From positions 1 to 64,000 of the forward strand of contig DATNLZ010000056.1 in the NCBI GenBank assembly GCA_035602605.1: 64,000 nucleotides of DNA, read 5' to 3'. The position numbers and the translations under genes are program-made. The notes beneath the pieces are model-generated. The model was not told the origin of the DNA and did no database searches. It saw only the letters and a program-made list of their open reading frames with translations. Every line of letters starts with the position of its first letter. The stretch's first letter is position 1. Source of the DNA: DASQHY01 sp035602605. Lineage in GTDB: Bacteria; Acidobacteriota; Terriglobia; Acidiferrales; UBA7541. Below are positions 25,083 to 33,804 of this stretch, one piece after another.

Positions 25083-26957
25083 TTAGCGCATGGCCCTCGC
25101 GAGTGATTGACCCGATCTGGGCCGCGGCTCGGTTGCCGACCCTTCGTACCTCAGGCGTAGTCCCCAGTCGTTGTCTCCGGGAAAGTCGGGCAGAATGATG
25201 ATTCCAATGGCGCTGGCGCGGACCGTGCCGTCTTTCACGTTCTGCCAGGACCCGTCACGTGGATCGAACCACTGCGCGCGATAGGCGCTGTTCAGCCGTG
25301 CTCCCCGAATCTGGGCCAGGGGGCAGCCTTTTTCGAAATACGCCAGGAAAATGTTCTTATCGGGCGTACGAGCGGCGTACGCCCAGCCCTCGTAACCTCG
25401 AAGCACGGCAGTCTTATTCGGCGAGACCAGATCGGCGATCGGTTCTAACTCCTGGTAGCGTTTGCCGATCGAGAACGCGAAGTCGCGCAGATGGCGCATC
25501 TGGCTTCCCGAGCGCCACTGGAAGGCATCCCACATCTTGATGGGCGCGAGCGCTTCGATATCCGCTCCCCAAATGCCCTCCGCTCCGTAGACGTGACCGG
25601 CAAAACCACCCGATAGAAAACTGCCGTACATGCCGGAACGCACAAACTGGTCATCCTTCTCGGTACCACCGGGAGCCCCGAACCGATAGCCGCCGTTCAA
25701 ACCGCGGGCATCAACGTAACCGGAATAATAAGGCTCGCCATTGAGGGCCGGCCGCGGAGCGAGAGCATGGAAGATCTCGGTCAGATACCAATAGTTGTTA
25801 TGCTCGCGCATGTTACCGGTCTGATGCAGTGTGACCCAGGAATTCTCACCCCAATTCTCGAGGGTTGACGGATTGGCATTGGCGGAAAGGAGTGTGCCGA
25901 AGGGTGGTAGCCCGAACTTTTCCTTTACGTATTCGATCGCCTTAGTGTATTCCTCGGGGCCGACAGTTTCGCTAATGATGTCCAAGTGGATGGGACTAAG
26001 GACCGTGTTGTTGGCCTGATATCGGGACCAGATGTACTGGATGAAGCGCGCGTAGGAATCGGGCCATGGGTAGTACTTTTTCCAGCACAAGCTGGCATCT
26101 CGTCGCGACACTTCGATGAAGGGAACGAAACTCTGCTCGTTGAGGTAATCAATCTTTCGGTCTACATATCGAAAATATTCAGGATTGATTCGGTCCACAT
26201 CAGGAAACATTTGTTCGTAGCCGGGCACCTTCCCTGGGAAGAGAAACGGTCGACCGCCTTCGTTGTCCATGTTCTTGGCGCTGCCGGTACCGAATTCTAG
26301 CCACGCCGAACGCACCGTTGTCTTGTCCCGGTCGTTCATCACCACGTGCCACGGAGATCCATCCGTCATCCAGTTCGGAAATGCCGCAATGACGTTGACC
26401 CAGTTGTATCCTTGCGCCTTGCGGTAGCGGACGTAGTCTTTGAATCCCGCCGTGGGGCCGAGAGGGCGTTCCTGATCGTCATCGTACCAGCGAAAACGGT
26501 TCGTGCCCACCGAATACCAAGTGTCCCCAATGGCAAAGAATGGCGTGCCATCCGCCTGCTCGAGAGCATGGTGGTTTGGTGTCGCGCGGAGGAAACCGCG
26601 GCGTAGCGGATTCTTCTGCATCTCTTCCTCCGTCCAGGCGCTGGCCACAAACGAGCCTGTTTTGCCGGCCAAGCCCGGATCGGTGGGAGTGGACCCGCTT
26701 CGCCATTTCCACGCACCCGGTTCGGTAGCCAGCAGGCGCACCCGGAACGTTTGGCCGCCATCCCAGAATCCATAGACCCGCTTATTGAAGTTCGGCCCGC
26801 TCAGGTCAACCCACACAATCACCTCGGTGTACGGGTTGGTGAAGGTGTGAGTCGATGTGAAGGTCAGTTCCTGCTTCTCCCACACACGAACGGCAGCCGC
26901 TACCGGCAGCGAACCGATCACGCCAAATAGAAGGCTGAGCCAAACCCGCTTGCGCAT
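25083..26957 (-). CDS. secreted glycoside hydrolase, DUF5060/DUF4038 (GH140-like)
   Basis: A 624-residue exported protein with signal peptide RVWLSLLFGVIGSLPVAAA. An N-terminal beta-sandwich (DUF5060-like, TFTNPYTEVIVWVDLSGP...FWDGGQTFRVRL) precedes a TIM barrel of the apiosidase-like DUF4038 type. The latter contains FFAIGDTWYSV, GYNWVNVIAAFPNW, HLDIISETVGPEEYTKAIEYV and NGEPYYSGY. A short C-terminal beta domain (YRAQWFDPRDGSWQNV) resembles the putative collagen-binding domain that ends this family. GH140 enzymes release apiose from pectin rhamnogalacturonan II, so a plant-polysaccharide role is likely. It is transcribed towards the sugar-acid cluster. Confidence 0.82.
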   Translation of the reverse strand: MRKRVWLSLLFGVIGSLPVAAAVRVWEKQELTFTSTHTFTNPYTEVIVWVDLSGPNFNKRVYGFWDGGQTFRVRLLATEPGAWKWRSGSTPTDPGLAGKTGSFVASAWTEEEMQKNPLRRGFLRATPNHHALEQADGTPFFAIGDTWYSVGTNRFRWYDDDQERPLGPTAGFKDYVRYRKAQGYNWVNVIAAFPNWMTDGSPWHVVMNDRDKTTVRSAWLEFGTGSAKNMDNEGGRPFLFPGKVPGYEQMFPDVDRINPEYFRYVDRKIDYLNEQSFVPFIEVSRRDASLCWKKYYPWPDSYARFIQYIWSRYQANNTVLSPIHLDIISETVGPEEYTKAIEYVKEKFGLPPFGTLLSANANPSTLENWGENSWVTLHQTGNMREHNNYWYLTEIFHALAPRPALNGEPYYSGYVDARGLNGGYRFGAPGGTEKDDQFVRSGMYGSFLSGGFAGHVYGAEGIWGADIEALAPIKMWDAFQWRSGSQMRHLRDFAFSIGKRYQELEPIADLVSPNKTAVLRGYEGWAYAARTPDKNIFLAYFEKGCPLAQIRGARLNSAYRAQWFDPRDGSWQNVKDGTVRASAIGIIILPDFPGDNDWGLRLRYEGSATEPRPRSGQSLARAMR

Positions 26958-27440
26958 CGCAATCCTCCTAGTTTCTCAACAAGCGTTCCCCATTGTAAGC
27001 CGGTGCTTCGCCAAAACTCCATCTGACGCTGAACTGCTCAACTTCATCGGTTCGCAGTCGGCCTCCCATCCTTTACCGTTTCCATTGGAGATTAGGTAAT
27101 GGCTATCGGAATTTACGCCGGAGGACACACTATCTGTGCCGGGTTCTGTAGCTGGAAGCCGACGATGCTTACCGAGTCAGGCGATGAGCGCCCGCTCATC
27201 TGGTTCGACGGATTCGAAGCGAGAGAACGTTGTCGACTGCCCGCAAGTCAATCTGATTGCCGACGTCGCTATGAGGAAAGTGAAGGAAAGTCCTTGACAT
27301 CTAACGTAGCTAGAACGGAGAATTCGCCCAAAATGCCCCAGCGCAGCAGACCTTCTCTGTCGCTTCCGCCAAAGGGGGCATGGATCATACGATTAGGAGC
27401 CGGTGCCGATAGTCCCCTCTCCGCCACGCTGTCTCATCAA
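26958..27440. other. intergenic region carrying the right-hand candidate att repeat
   Basis: About 480 bp between divergent genes. The plus-strand frame from 27099 is open into the esterase but looks non-coding and has no family signal. The only feature seen is the tRNA-Ser 3'-end copy at 27414-27427. Confidence 0.45.
27414..27427 (+). repeat. candidate attR: copy of tRNA-Ser 3' end
   Basis: CCCCTCTCCGCCAC, identical over 14 bp and in the same orientation as 16190-16203. It ends 14 bp before the esterase start. In 64 kb a chance exact match to this specific 14-mer is improbable (order 0.001), though GC bias raises it. Confidence 0.45.
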
Positions 27441-28622
27441 ATGAACATGAAACACGTACTCTGGCCAGCGCCCGCAAAACGGTCAACCACACGCTTGACA
27501 TCGAAGCTGTTGGCCCTTCACATCCTCTCGTCCGCACTCGCAGTGGCAGCCGCTTTCGCGCAGACGCCGCCCGCGCGCTTGGTTTCTCCGGAACTCCAAT
27601 CGGACAACCGAGTCATTTTTCGCTTCCGTGCTCCCAATGCCAAGGACGTCTCACTGACTCTCGAGGGCGCGTCCAAGCCTTTTCCCATGCAGAAGGATGA
27701 CAAAGGCGTGTGGAGCGTTACCACCGAGCCACTCGCGCCGGACTTCTATGGTTATTCTTTCATCGCCGACGGTGTACACCTCATCGATCCTTCTAATTCC
27801 TTGATGAAGCCCAACCTGCTATCTACTACAAGCCAGGTGCACGTTCCCGGTCCCCCCTCGTTGCCGTGGGAAATCAACAGCGTTCCTCATGGACAAATTC
27901 ATCATCACTTCTATAAATCCGCATTTGTCGGAGACGAACGCGACTTCTACGTTTACACTCCTCCGGGCTACGATTCTCGCGCCAAGCAGGCATACCCGGT
28001 CTTATACCTGCTCCACGGTTTCAGCGATGACGCTAGTGGCTGGACCGCAGTCGGCCGTGCCAACGTGATCCTCGATAATTTGATCGCGCAAGGCAAGACC
28101 AAGCCCATGATCGTGGTCATGCCTTTGGGCTACGGCGCGCCCGAGATTGTGTCGGTCGGCTTCAGCGGGTTCGGTAGCCCGCAGCTTCGCGACCGCAACT
28201 TCGCCAAATTCCGCGACGCGCTGCTCACCGAAGTCATCCCGCTGGCCGAATCTTCCTATCGCGTCAACAAAGATCGCCATTCGCGCGCGATTGCAGGTCT
28301 CTCCATGGGCGGCAGCGAGTCTCTCTTGACCGGCCTAAATAACGTGGCCCAGTTTGCCTGGATTGGAGCTTTCAGTTCCGGCGGGCTCCCCGAGGAATTT
28401 GCCGCGGACTTCCCGGCGCTCGATGCAAGCGCCAACCAGCAATTACGCCTGCTTTGGATTGCTTGCGGCACCGACGATCGCTTGATCGCTGTCAACCGCA
28501 AGCTCCGCACTTGGCTGACATCCAAGCATATACAACACGCGGACATCGAAACCCCCGGCGCGCACACCTGGATGGTGTGGCGGCGCAATCTCGCCGACTT
28601 CACGACCCTGCTGTTCCGCTGA
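27441..28622 (+). CDS. secreted carbohydrate esterase family 1 (feruloyl-esterase-like)
   Basis: A 393-residue exported esterase. A signal peptide (LLALHILSSALAVAAAFAQ) is followed by an E-set/CBM48-like N-terminal module (RLVSPELQSDNRVIFRFRAPNAKDVSLTLEG). An alpha/beta hydrolase of the esterase D/CE1 type comes next: YPVLYLLHGFSDD (oxyanion), AIAGLSMGGSES with nucleophile Ser, WIACGTDD with the Asp and GAHTWMVWRR with the His. The ATG at 27441 (or 27447) is chosen because the signal peptide follows; no clear ribosome site is seen. Such enzymes remove ferulate or acetate from plant xylans or pectins. Confidence 0.88.
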   Translation: MNMKHVLWPAPAKRSTTRLTSKLLALHILSSALAVAAAFAQTPPARLVSPELQSDNRVIFRFRAPNAKDVSLTLEGASKPFPMQKDDKGVWSVTTEPLAPDFYGYSFIADGVHLIDPSNSLMKPNLLSTTSQVHVPGPPSLPWEINSVPHGQIHHHFYKSAFVGDERDFYVYTPPGYDSRAKQAYPVLYLLHGFSDDASGWTAVGRANVILDNLIAQGKTKPMIVVMPLGYGAPEIVSVGFSGFGSPQLRDRNFAKFRDALLTEVIPLAESSYRVNKDRHSRAIAGLSMGGSESLLTGLNNVAQFAWIGAFSSGGLPEEFAADFPALDASANQQLRLLWIACGTDDRLIAVNRKLRTWLTSKHIQHADIETPGAHTWMVWRRNLADFTTLLFR

Positions 28623-28752
28623 GGACAAGCGCAACATGGCCAGCAGGTGCCCGTCGAGGAAAGCTCTACTCTCGCTTAGCTCGCTGGAGTATTATCCGGG
28701 GTACCAAGCGACCTTGCTCTGAACCTCGAATCGATTCTCTGGGAGGTGAGCC

Positions 28753-29352
28753 ATGGCAGCGTCCGCCCCTAGCAACGATGCGGCTCGTGTTGCGGCTCTG
28801 CAGAAGTACGCCATCCTTGACAGCGAGCCCGAACAGGCCTTCGACGACCTTGCCCAGCTCGCCTCGTATATTTGCAACACTCCGATAGCTCTGGTCTCGT
28901 TGGTAGATGAAAATCGCCAATGGTTCAAAGCCAGCATCGGGATGTCGGCTTCAGAAACTCCTCGTGAAATTGCGCTGTGCTCCATCGCGATTCAGCAATC
29001 GGAAGTTTTCGTGATTCCGGATACTCTCAAAGACGAACGCTTCCGGAATAATCCGCTCGTCGTTTCCAAACCCAATATTCGCTTCTATGCGGGAGCGCCG
29101 CTCATTAATGAAGAGGGCTACGCACTGGGAACCTTGTGCGTGGTTGATGTCGTCCCCCGCGAATTCACCGGGGAGCAAAGAAAAGCTTTGAAGACCCTCA
29201 GCCGCTTGGTCCTCGCGCAACTCGAGTTCCGACGCAATCTGATGTTGCTCAAAGAAGCGCTCAACGACCGCACGCGCGAGGAACATGATCGCGAACGTGA
29301 ACTCCAAAAACTCCAGGAGACCCTTCTCCGGGTGATGAACCTCCGCATCTGA
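28753..29352 (+). CDS. GAF-domain sensor protein
   Basis: A 199-residue protein made of one GAF domain (about residues 10-165) and a charged C-terminal coiled coil (DRTREEHDRERELQKLQETLLRVM). The start CALxILDSEPEQAFDDLAQLASYICNTPIALVSLVDENRQWFKA is the classic opening of GAF proteins that precede histidine kinases or GGDEF domains, here without an output domain. The ATG follows GGGAGGTGA. It may bind a small ligand and act through a partner or simply by dimerising. Confidence 0.9.
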   Translation: MAASAPSNDAARVAALQKYAILDSEPEQAFDDLAQLASYICNTPIALVSLVDENRQWFKASIGMSASETPREIALCSIAIQQSEVFVIPDTLKDERFRNNPLVVSKPNIRFYAGAPLINEEGYALGTLCVVDVVPREFTGEQRKALKTLSRLVLAQLEFRRNLMLLKEALNDRTREEHDRERELQKLQETLLRVMNLRI

Positions 29353-29360
29353 CAATCGGT

Positions 29361-29471
29361 TTACGATGGCGCGTCAGCGGCTCGCGGCAAATTTCGCGCA
29401 CCAATGGTGAGCAGCATCACCGCGAAAGCGAGCGAGATCATCGGGAACAAGGTCCTGGTCAGCGGTCCCAC
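29361..29471 (-). CDS. possible small membrane peptide, 36 aa
   Basis: A minus-strand GTG frame with an upstream purine-rich GGAGGAGGTAA. The product would have one hydrophobic segment (TLFPMISLAFAVMLLTIGA) and a short polar tail. It sits in the gap between the GAF gene and the prohibitin-like gene. The long spacing from the ribosome site (about 12 nt) and small size make it uncertain. Confidence 0.3.
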   Translation of the reverse strand: MGPLTRTLFPMISLAFAVMLLTIGARNLPRAADAPS

Positions 29472-29657
29472 CGGTGTCGATTACCTCCTCCATAAAAGCG
29501 AATTCTAGCACAGGCTGCCGGGCAGCTCTGCCAGGCGCTCAGCCTAACCGATGCGCAGACATCGCAGCGCAACTTGGTGAAACGTTTTGTCGGTTCGTGA
29601 AGAGCCAACGGTGCTCGTCATATTTGCCGCTTAGAACCAATGACTGGTTCGCCGGTC

Positions 29658-30626
29658 TTACTGCGGGCGAGGAAGCTGCAGAATCATTCCTCCTGCCTGG
29701 CCAGTCTGGACAGAGGGCAACTGACCATTCCACTTGTCGATCTGGGCGCGGCTATTCTCGATGCGACGCAATTCGAGAAGCTGCGGAGTCAGCGAATTCT
29801 GGCGAATTCGGTTGGCGTCAGCTTCGCCCTGCGCGCGAGTTACAAGCGACTTCGCTTCACCTTCAGCCTCGGCGATTTTCTTGGCGGCTTCGGCTTGCGT
29901 GGTAGCTAGCTCATTACGCGCGCGCTCGGCTTGCTGGATGGCTTGCGCTTTCGCGGTGATGGCCGTAGCGATCACTGGCGGAACACGCGGTGCGCCGATA
30001 AAACCAAATTGCTGCACGCTGACGCCGACGGGCGTTACTTTCTGCTCGATCATCAATTGGACTTTGCGCAAAAAATCTGCCTTGCGCTCACCATAAATAT
30101 CTTCGACCGTGAACGTGGAGGCAACTTCATTAAGGGAGTTGCGCACGATATCGCGCAGGATACCGTGTGTGAAGATGTCAAGATCGCTGACGCGATACTT
30201 GACATAGAAGTCTGGAACCTTCTGCGCATCGATGGCGTAGGAAAGCGAAACGTCCACAAAAATTTCCATGCCCTCTTTGGTATTGAAGCCCATTTCCTCG
30301 TTGATGGGATGGCCTTCGGATATGTCTTTGGTCCACTTAACGGTTTGCACGTAAGTGGGAAACTCGATGATCTGAGTGCGCAGCGGACTGTAAACCACCC
30401 ATCCGGTGCGCACGGGGATTTCCGATGCGCCCCGCTGGCTGCCGGCAAGATTGATTTCAACGCCAACGTGCCCCGCTTCGATACGCGTGATGCGGGTGAT
30501 GAACATAGTGAACAGCAGCAGAACCACGAGTGCAACTATGGCCAGTGCCACACCCTTGGTGCTTCGCCAGGAATTGTGCGGCACGTATTCGACATCACGA
30601 TTCGGTGATTTATCAAAAATAGACAT
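29658..30626 (-). CDS. SPFH/prohibitin-family membrane protein
   Basis: A 322-residue protein with one N-terminal TM (VALAIVALVVLLLFTMFI, about 26-43) and an SPFH/band-7 domain (about 48-230: ITRIEAGHVGVEINLAGSQRGASEIPVRTGW). A long helical coiled coil rich in Ala/Glu follows (KAQAIQQAERARNELATTQAEAAKKIAEAEGEAKSLV). This matches prohibitin/HflC-like scaffold proteins, which form rings in the membrane and can modulate FtsH. The ATG is preceded by GGAGGAA. It is probably monocistronic. Confidence 0.9.
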   Translation of the reverse strand: MSIFDKSPNRDVEYVPHNSWRSTKGVALAIVALVVLLLFTMFITRITRIEAGHVGVEINLAGSQRGASEIPVRTGWVVYSPLRTQIIEFPTYVQTVKWTKDISEGHPINEEMGFNTKEGMEIFVDVSLSYAIDAQKVPDFYVKYRVSDLDIFTHGILRDIVRNSLNEVASTFTVEDIYGERKADFLRKVQLMIEQKVTPVGVSVQQFGFIGAPRVPPVIATAITAKAQAIQQAERARNELATTQAEAAKKIAEAEGEAKSLVTRAQGEADANRIRQNSLTPQLLELRRIENSRAQIDKWNGQLPSVQTGQAGGMILQLPRPQ

Positions 30627-31410
30627 GCGTTTACGTTCCTCCGTCGCGGGATGCGGATTGAGTGATCGGTTGCGACGGGCATCTTAACCTGTTTTTAGGC
30701 CGAGAATGGTCTGGGAGTTGCCAAACTGACCACAGTAGTTCGGAAGCTGCGGTGATGGCGCTTAGGGTTGAATGCCGCGAGACTAGAAGCCCGAATCTTA
30801 GGTTTGCGATATCGGGATTGTTAGAGGCGGCAAGAAATTGCGTCCGCTGTATTGGCTAGAGCGGGTGAAGCGGCCGCCAGTTGAGGTTGCGAAAGCGGGA
30901 ATTCCGAATAGAATCGCGTCGGTACTTTGTTGAAGGGGCAACGAGGGAGCATGATCCGCCAGCATCTCATCGGAAGCGACACGGAAGGCGATAAAGACTT
31001 CCGGCTCCGGGATTGCTTCACCTTTTCTGGCTGACGCCTGGTTTACGCACCACCGTTTCTTCCGGCGCCACCGATTGCACAACCCGTGGGTCGTACTGCG
31101 TGCTGTTATTGTTCGTGTTGTTCGATGGGTACTCACTAAACCTTCTGTTCTATGAGCTGGTGAACGGCGCGGGGTGCCGGGACGGAACGAAAGTGAACCT
31201 CTGCGGACGCGCCAACGTCTGATGGACCACTCGCACCGGTGCTTGTCGGATTGGCGGGGTATTTTTAAACCATGCCCGGTCTATACTTCACAGTGGCAGG
31301 GGCGATCATCGGAAAACGCGAGCGACTGCTGAAGGAAAGTAGGAGCGCGAGAGAGGCCACGGTCGAAGCCTAGACATGACGGATGAGTGGATGGGAGGCT
31401 CAAGACTACT
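30627..31410. other. long intergenic region, nothing identified
   Basis: About 780 bp. Open frames exist on both strands (up to 112 codons on the minus strand at 30798-31136), but none has a ribosome site or family motif. It may hold decayed sequence and the promoters of the flanking divergent genes. Confidence 0.4.
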
Positions 31411-32520
31411 ATGCGAAAAGTTTTGTTTGCGTTTTTTCTGCTGAACCTGACAGGAGTGGCGTACGGACAGAGTCCAGTAGATTCTCTTTCTGATTTGCCG
31501 AAACCGCACGAGTATGTACTGAAGCGAGTTTCGAGCTACGACCGGTCCGGCGGGAACGCCGACTCACGGCCAATCGCGACTGGGGAAACCCTGGCCCTGC
31601 TGGATGAGGCTGGGCCCGGAGAGATTTCACATCTATGGATCACCATCGCGAGCCGTGAGAGATACCACCTGAAGAAACTTGTTCTGCGAATGTATTGGGA
31701 TGGAGAGAACACGCCGAGTGTAGAAGCGCCGGTGGGGGATTTCTTCGGTTTGGGTCTGGGGGAGTCCTTTTTATATCAATCCGTTCCCCTGGCGGTGGGA
31801 GGGGACCGCGCGTTGAACTGCTTCTTTCCGATGCCTTTTCAAAAACATGCGCGGATCACGGTGACCAACGAAGGACGCGAGCGCGTGAACGCAATTTACT
31901 GGAACATTGATTTACGAGCGTACCGCGCGCCTTTGGTGACGGACAAGCTTTACTTCCACGCGCAATACCGGCAGGCAACGCCAAATAAGGCAATCGCCGA
32001 GAAAACCCCGAACGCTGCTGGGAAAGCCGGAGAGATGAAAAACTTGAATGGGAACGACAACTACGTGTGGATGGAAGCGACTGGACGAGGGCATTTTGTG
32101 GGGGTCACGATGTCGGTGATGCAAAACGCAGATGGATGGTGGGGAGAGGGCGACGATATGTTCTTCATCGATGGTGAAAAGCTGCCGTCGATTAATGGAA
32201 CCGGGTCGGAAGATTATTTTTTGGGTGCGTGGGATTTCGGCGGGAAAGCGTTTTCGTACGGACTATTTGGCGCACCGGTTGTTGGAGCGGAGTTGGAGGG
32301 AGCGCGATGGTCGGTCTATCGCTTTCACCTTGACGCGCCCATTCCGTTTACGCGCTCGCTTCGCGCGACGATCGAGCACGGGCACGCGAACGATCGCGGA
32401 GATAGCTTCTACTCGGTTGCTTACTGGTACCAAGCGGAGCCGCATGCGGCTTTCCCGATTCTTCCACTTGTTAACACAAGGTTGCCGCGCGCCTATCCGG
32501 CCGCCGCAGCCCAACAGTGA
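31411..32520 (+). CDS. secreted DUF2961 protein (GH172-like)
   Basis: A 369-residue exported protein. Signal peptide KVLFAFFLLNLTGVAYGQ is followed by the DUF2961 double jelly-roll fold. Diagnostic stretches are GPGEISHLWITI, LVLRMYWDGENTPSVEAPVGDFFGLG, NCFFPMPFQKHARITVTNEG, ADGWWGEGDDMFFIDGE and NGTGSEDYFLGAWDFG. Characterised GH172 members act on difructose dianhydride or alpha-arabinofuranosides, so a saccharide substrate is likely. ATG 31411 fits the signal peptide; GGGAGG is 12 nt upstream. Its 3' end overlaps by 50 bp the convergent frameshifted oxidase gene. Confidence 0.88.
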   Translation: MRKVLFAFFLLNLTGVAYGQSPVDSLSDLPKPHEYVLKRVSSYDRSGGNADSRPIATGETLALLDEAGPGEISHLWITIASRERYHLKKLVLRMYWDGENTPSVEAPVGDFFGLGLGESFLYQSVPLAVGGDRALNCFFPMPFQKHARITVTNEGRERVNAIYWNIDLRAYRAPLVTDKLYFHAQYRQATPNKAIAEKTPNAAGKAGEMKNLNGNDNYVWMEATGRGHFVGVTMSVMQNADGWWGEGDDMFFIDGEKLPSINGTGSEDYFLGAWDFGGKAFSYGLFGAPVVGAELEGARWSVYRFHLDAPIPFTRSLRATIEHGHANDRGDSFYSVAYWYQAEPHAAFPILPLVNTRLPRAYPAAAAQQ

Positions 32521-32981
32521 TTTCTACTGGCTGGGAAATTCCCAGCGCGGCGGTGGTGGGGAAGCTTTTTTCGAGCCAAGCGAGGACCATGCGGGGGCGG
32601 ACGCCGTAGCAGACGCTTTCGCCCGGCATTATGGTGAGGGGCATTTTGTATTTCTTTTTGCAAGGGGCGTCGAGCTTTTCGACGGCTTCTTGGTCAGAGA
32701 TCTCGACGGCGATTCCTTCGAGGATGACAACGTCATCGCCGGACTCGAGGTGCACCGACACTTTAGGATTATGTTTGAGGTTGCGAGCTTTTGCGGGAAG
32801 TGCGCGCGGTGCCAAAATACAGCGCCCCTTCGAACCAGAAACCCCAAACCGGAATGGAATGGGGGCCTCCATCGGGACGCGCCGTACAGATCCAATAATT
32901 GCGCGAGCGCTCCAGGCGTCGTTCGGCGTGGCTCCAGGGCAGGTAACGCTTGCGTGGCTTCATACCGTAAAGCTTGGGCAT
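32471..32981 (-). pseudogene. pyridoxamine 5'-phosphate oxidase-like protein, frameshifted
   Basis: FMN-binding split-barrel protein of about 170 residues broken by one base. From M at 32981 (or 32963) the frame gives RNYWICTARPDGGPHSIPVWGFWFEGALYFGTARTSRK and then a stop at 32769. The next frame continues the family: KARNLKHNPKVSVHLESGDDVVILEGIAVEI. Removing one A from the AAAA run (TTTT at 32789-32792 on the plus strand) joins the two exactly. This is either a true recent null allele or a sequencing indel. The family binds F420 or FMN and reduces or oxidises small molecules. The 3' end overlaps the DUF2961 gene tail-to-tail. Confidence 0.8.
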
Positions 32982-33236
32982 CTGCGGGACGCCCACAGCG
33001 GGTCGGACGCGAGCACCCGCCGATTGCGATTGTCTGGTTGGGCGCTTTGATTTCGGCAACTTCGATTCCGCCACGGGGCACCTCCGCACCCAGGTGATGT
33101 GTATGGCGATGTATACCCCAAGCACACCCTTTTCCGCAAACGACCGCGGATAACCCTCTACATTGGCTTGGCATCCCACCGTTAGAGCAGTCCAAGGATG
33201 ATGAAGGCTATGGACGCAGGCAGCGAGGAGGCAACA

Positions 33237-33680
33237 ATGAGCACCTTGAAAGCATTGGTAGCGGTTGGGGTACTGGCGGCGTTTCTCGCAGGAGCAGTGG
33301 TGACGAATTACATCCATCCACAACCGACGGCGGCAATGACTGCTCCCGCTGCTCAGTCGCAAATGTATCAGGCCGAGCAACCGCAGATGTATCAGGCTGA
33401 GCAGGCACGCTACGTCAATCGTGCGCCAGCAGTGCGATATATCTCGGAGCGAGCGCCGGTTGAGCGCCGGGTCTCGGAACGGTATATTCCCGTGCGGGAG
33501 CGGGACGCTGTCATACACCGTAAGCGCACACTGAAGAAGGAAGCGTTGATTGTTGGCGGCAGCGCGGCGGCTGGAGCAGCGATTGGCGCAGCTGCACATG
33601 GTGGCAGAGGAGCCGCAGTGGGCGCATTGGCAGGCGGCATTGCCGGGCTGGCGTACGACCTTGCAACCCGTAACCGCTAA
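33237..33680 (+). CDS. glycine-zipper membrane/envelope protein
   Basis: A 147-residue protein with an N-terminal hydrophobic signal or anchor (ALVAVGVLAAFLAGAVVTNYI). Two near-identical MYQAEQ repeats and an Arg/Glu-rich middle follow. The C-terminal glycine zipper is GGSAAAGAAIGAAAHGGRGAAVGALAGGIAGLAYD. Such zippers are typical of small outer-membrane or stress proteins that oligomerise in membranes. ATG 33237 follows GAGGAGG at 5 nt. A strong terminator is 35 bp after the stop. Function unknown. Confidence 0.8.
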   Translation: MSTLKALVAVGVLAAFLAGAVVTNYIHPQPTAAMTAPAAQSQMYQAEQPQMYQAEQARYVNRAPAVRYISERAPVERRVSERYIPVRERDAVIHRKRTLKKEALIVGGSAAAGAAIGAAAHGGRGAAVGALAGGIAGLAYDLATRNR

Positions 33681-33714
33681 GACCGCTAATTGGTATTGGT
33701 AGGCAAAAAATTTG

Positions 33715-33751
33715 AGCGGGCCGGAAGGAGTTTCTTCCGGCCCGCTTTTTT
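33715..33751 (+). terminator. strong bidirectional intrinsic terminator
   Basis: A 13-bp perfect stem, AGCGGGCCGGAAG (33715-33727) with CTTCCGGCCCGCT (33734-33746), has a 6-nt loop and is followed by a T run (33746-33751). On the other strand the stem is followed by CAAATTTTTT (33714-33705). It therefore serves both the glycine-zipper gene and the convergent protease gene. Confidence 0.93.
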
Positions 33752-33804
33752 CGTTTGAACGTCGACGGAAAAAAGTTCTTGTTTTCCCGACAGAGTAGAG
33801 TTGG

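Noticed and set aside
27099..27440. N-terminal extension of the esterase frame
   Set aside because: No family signal and contains the att-like repeat; a signal peptide begins right after ATG 27441.
30798..31136. A 112-codon minus-strand frame in the intergenic region
   Set aside because: No ribosome site or motif and an unusual residue composition.
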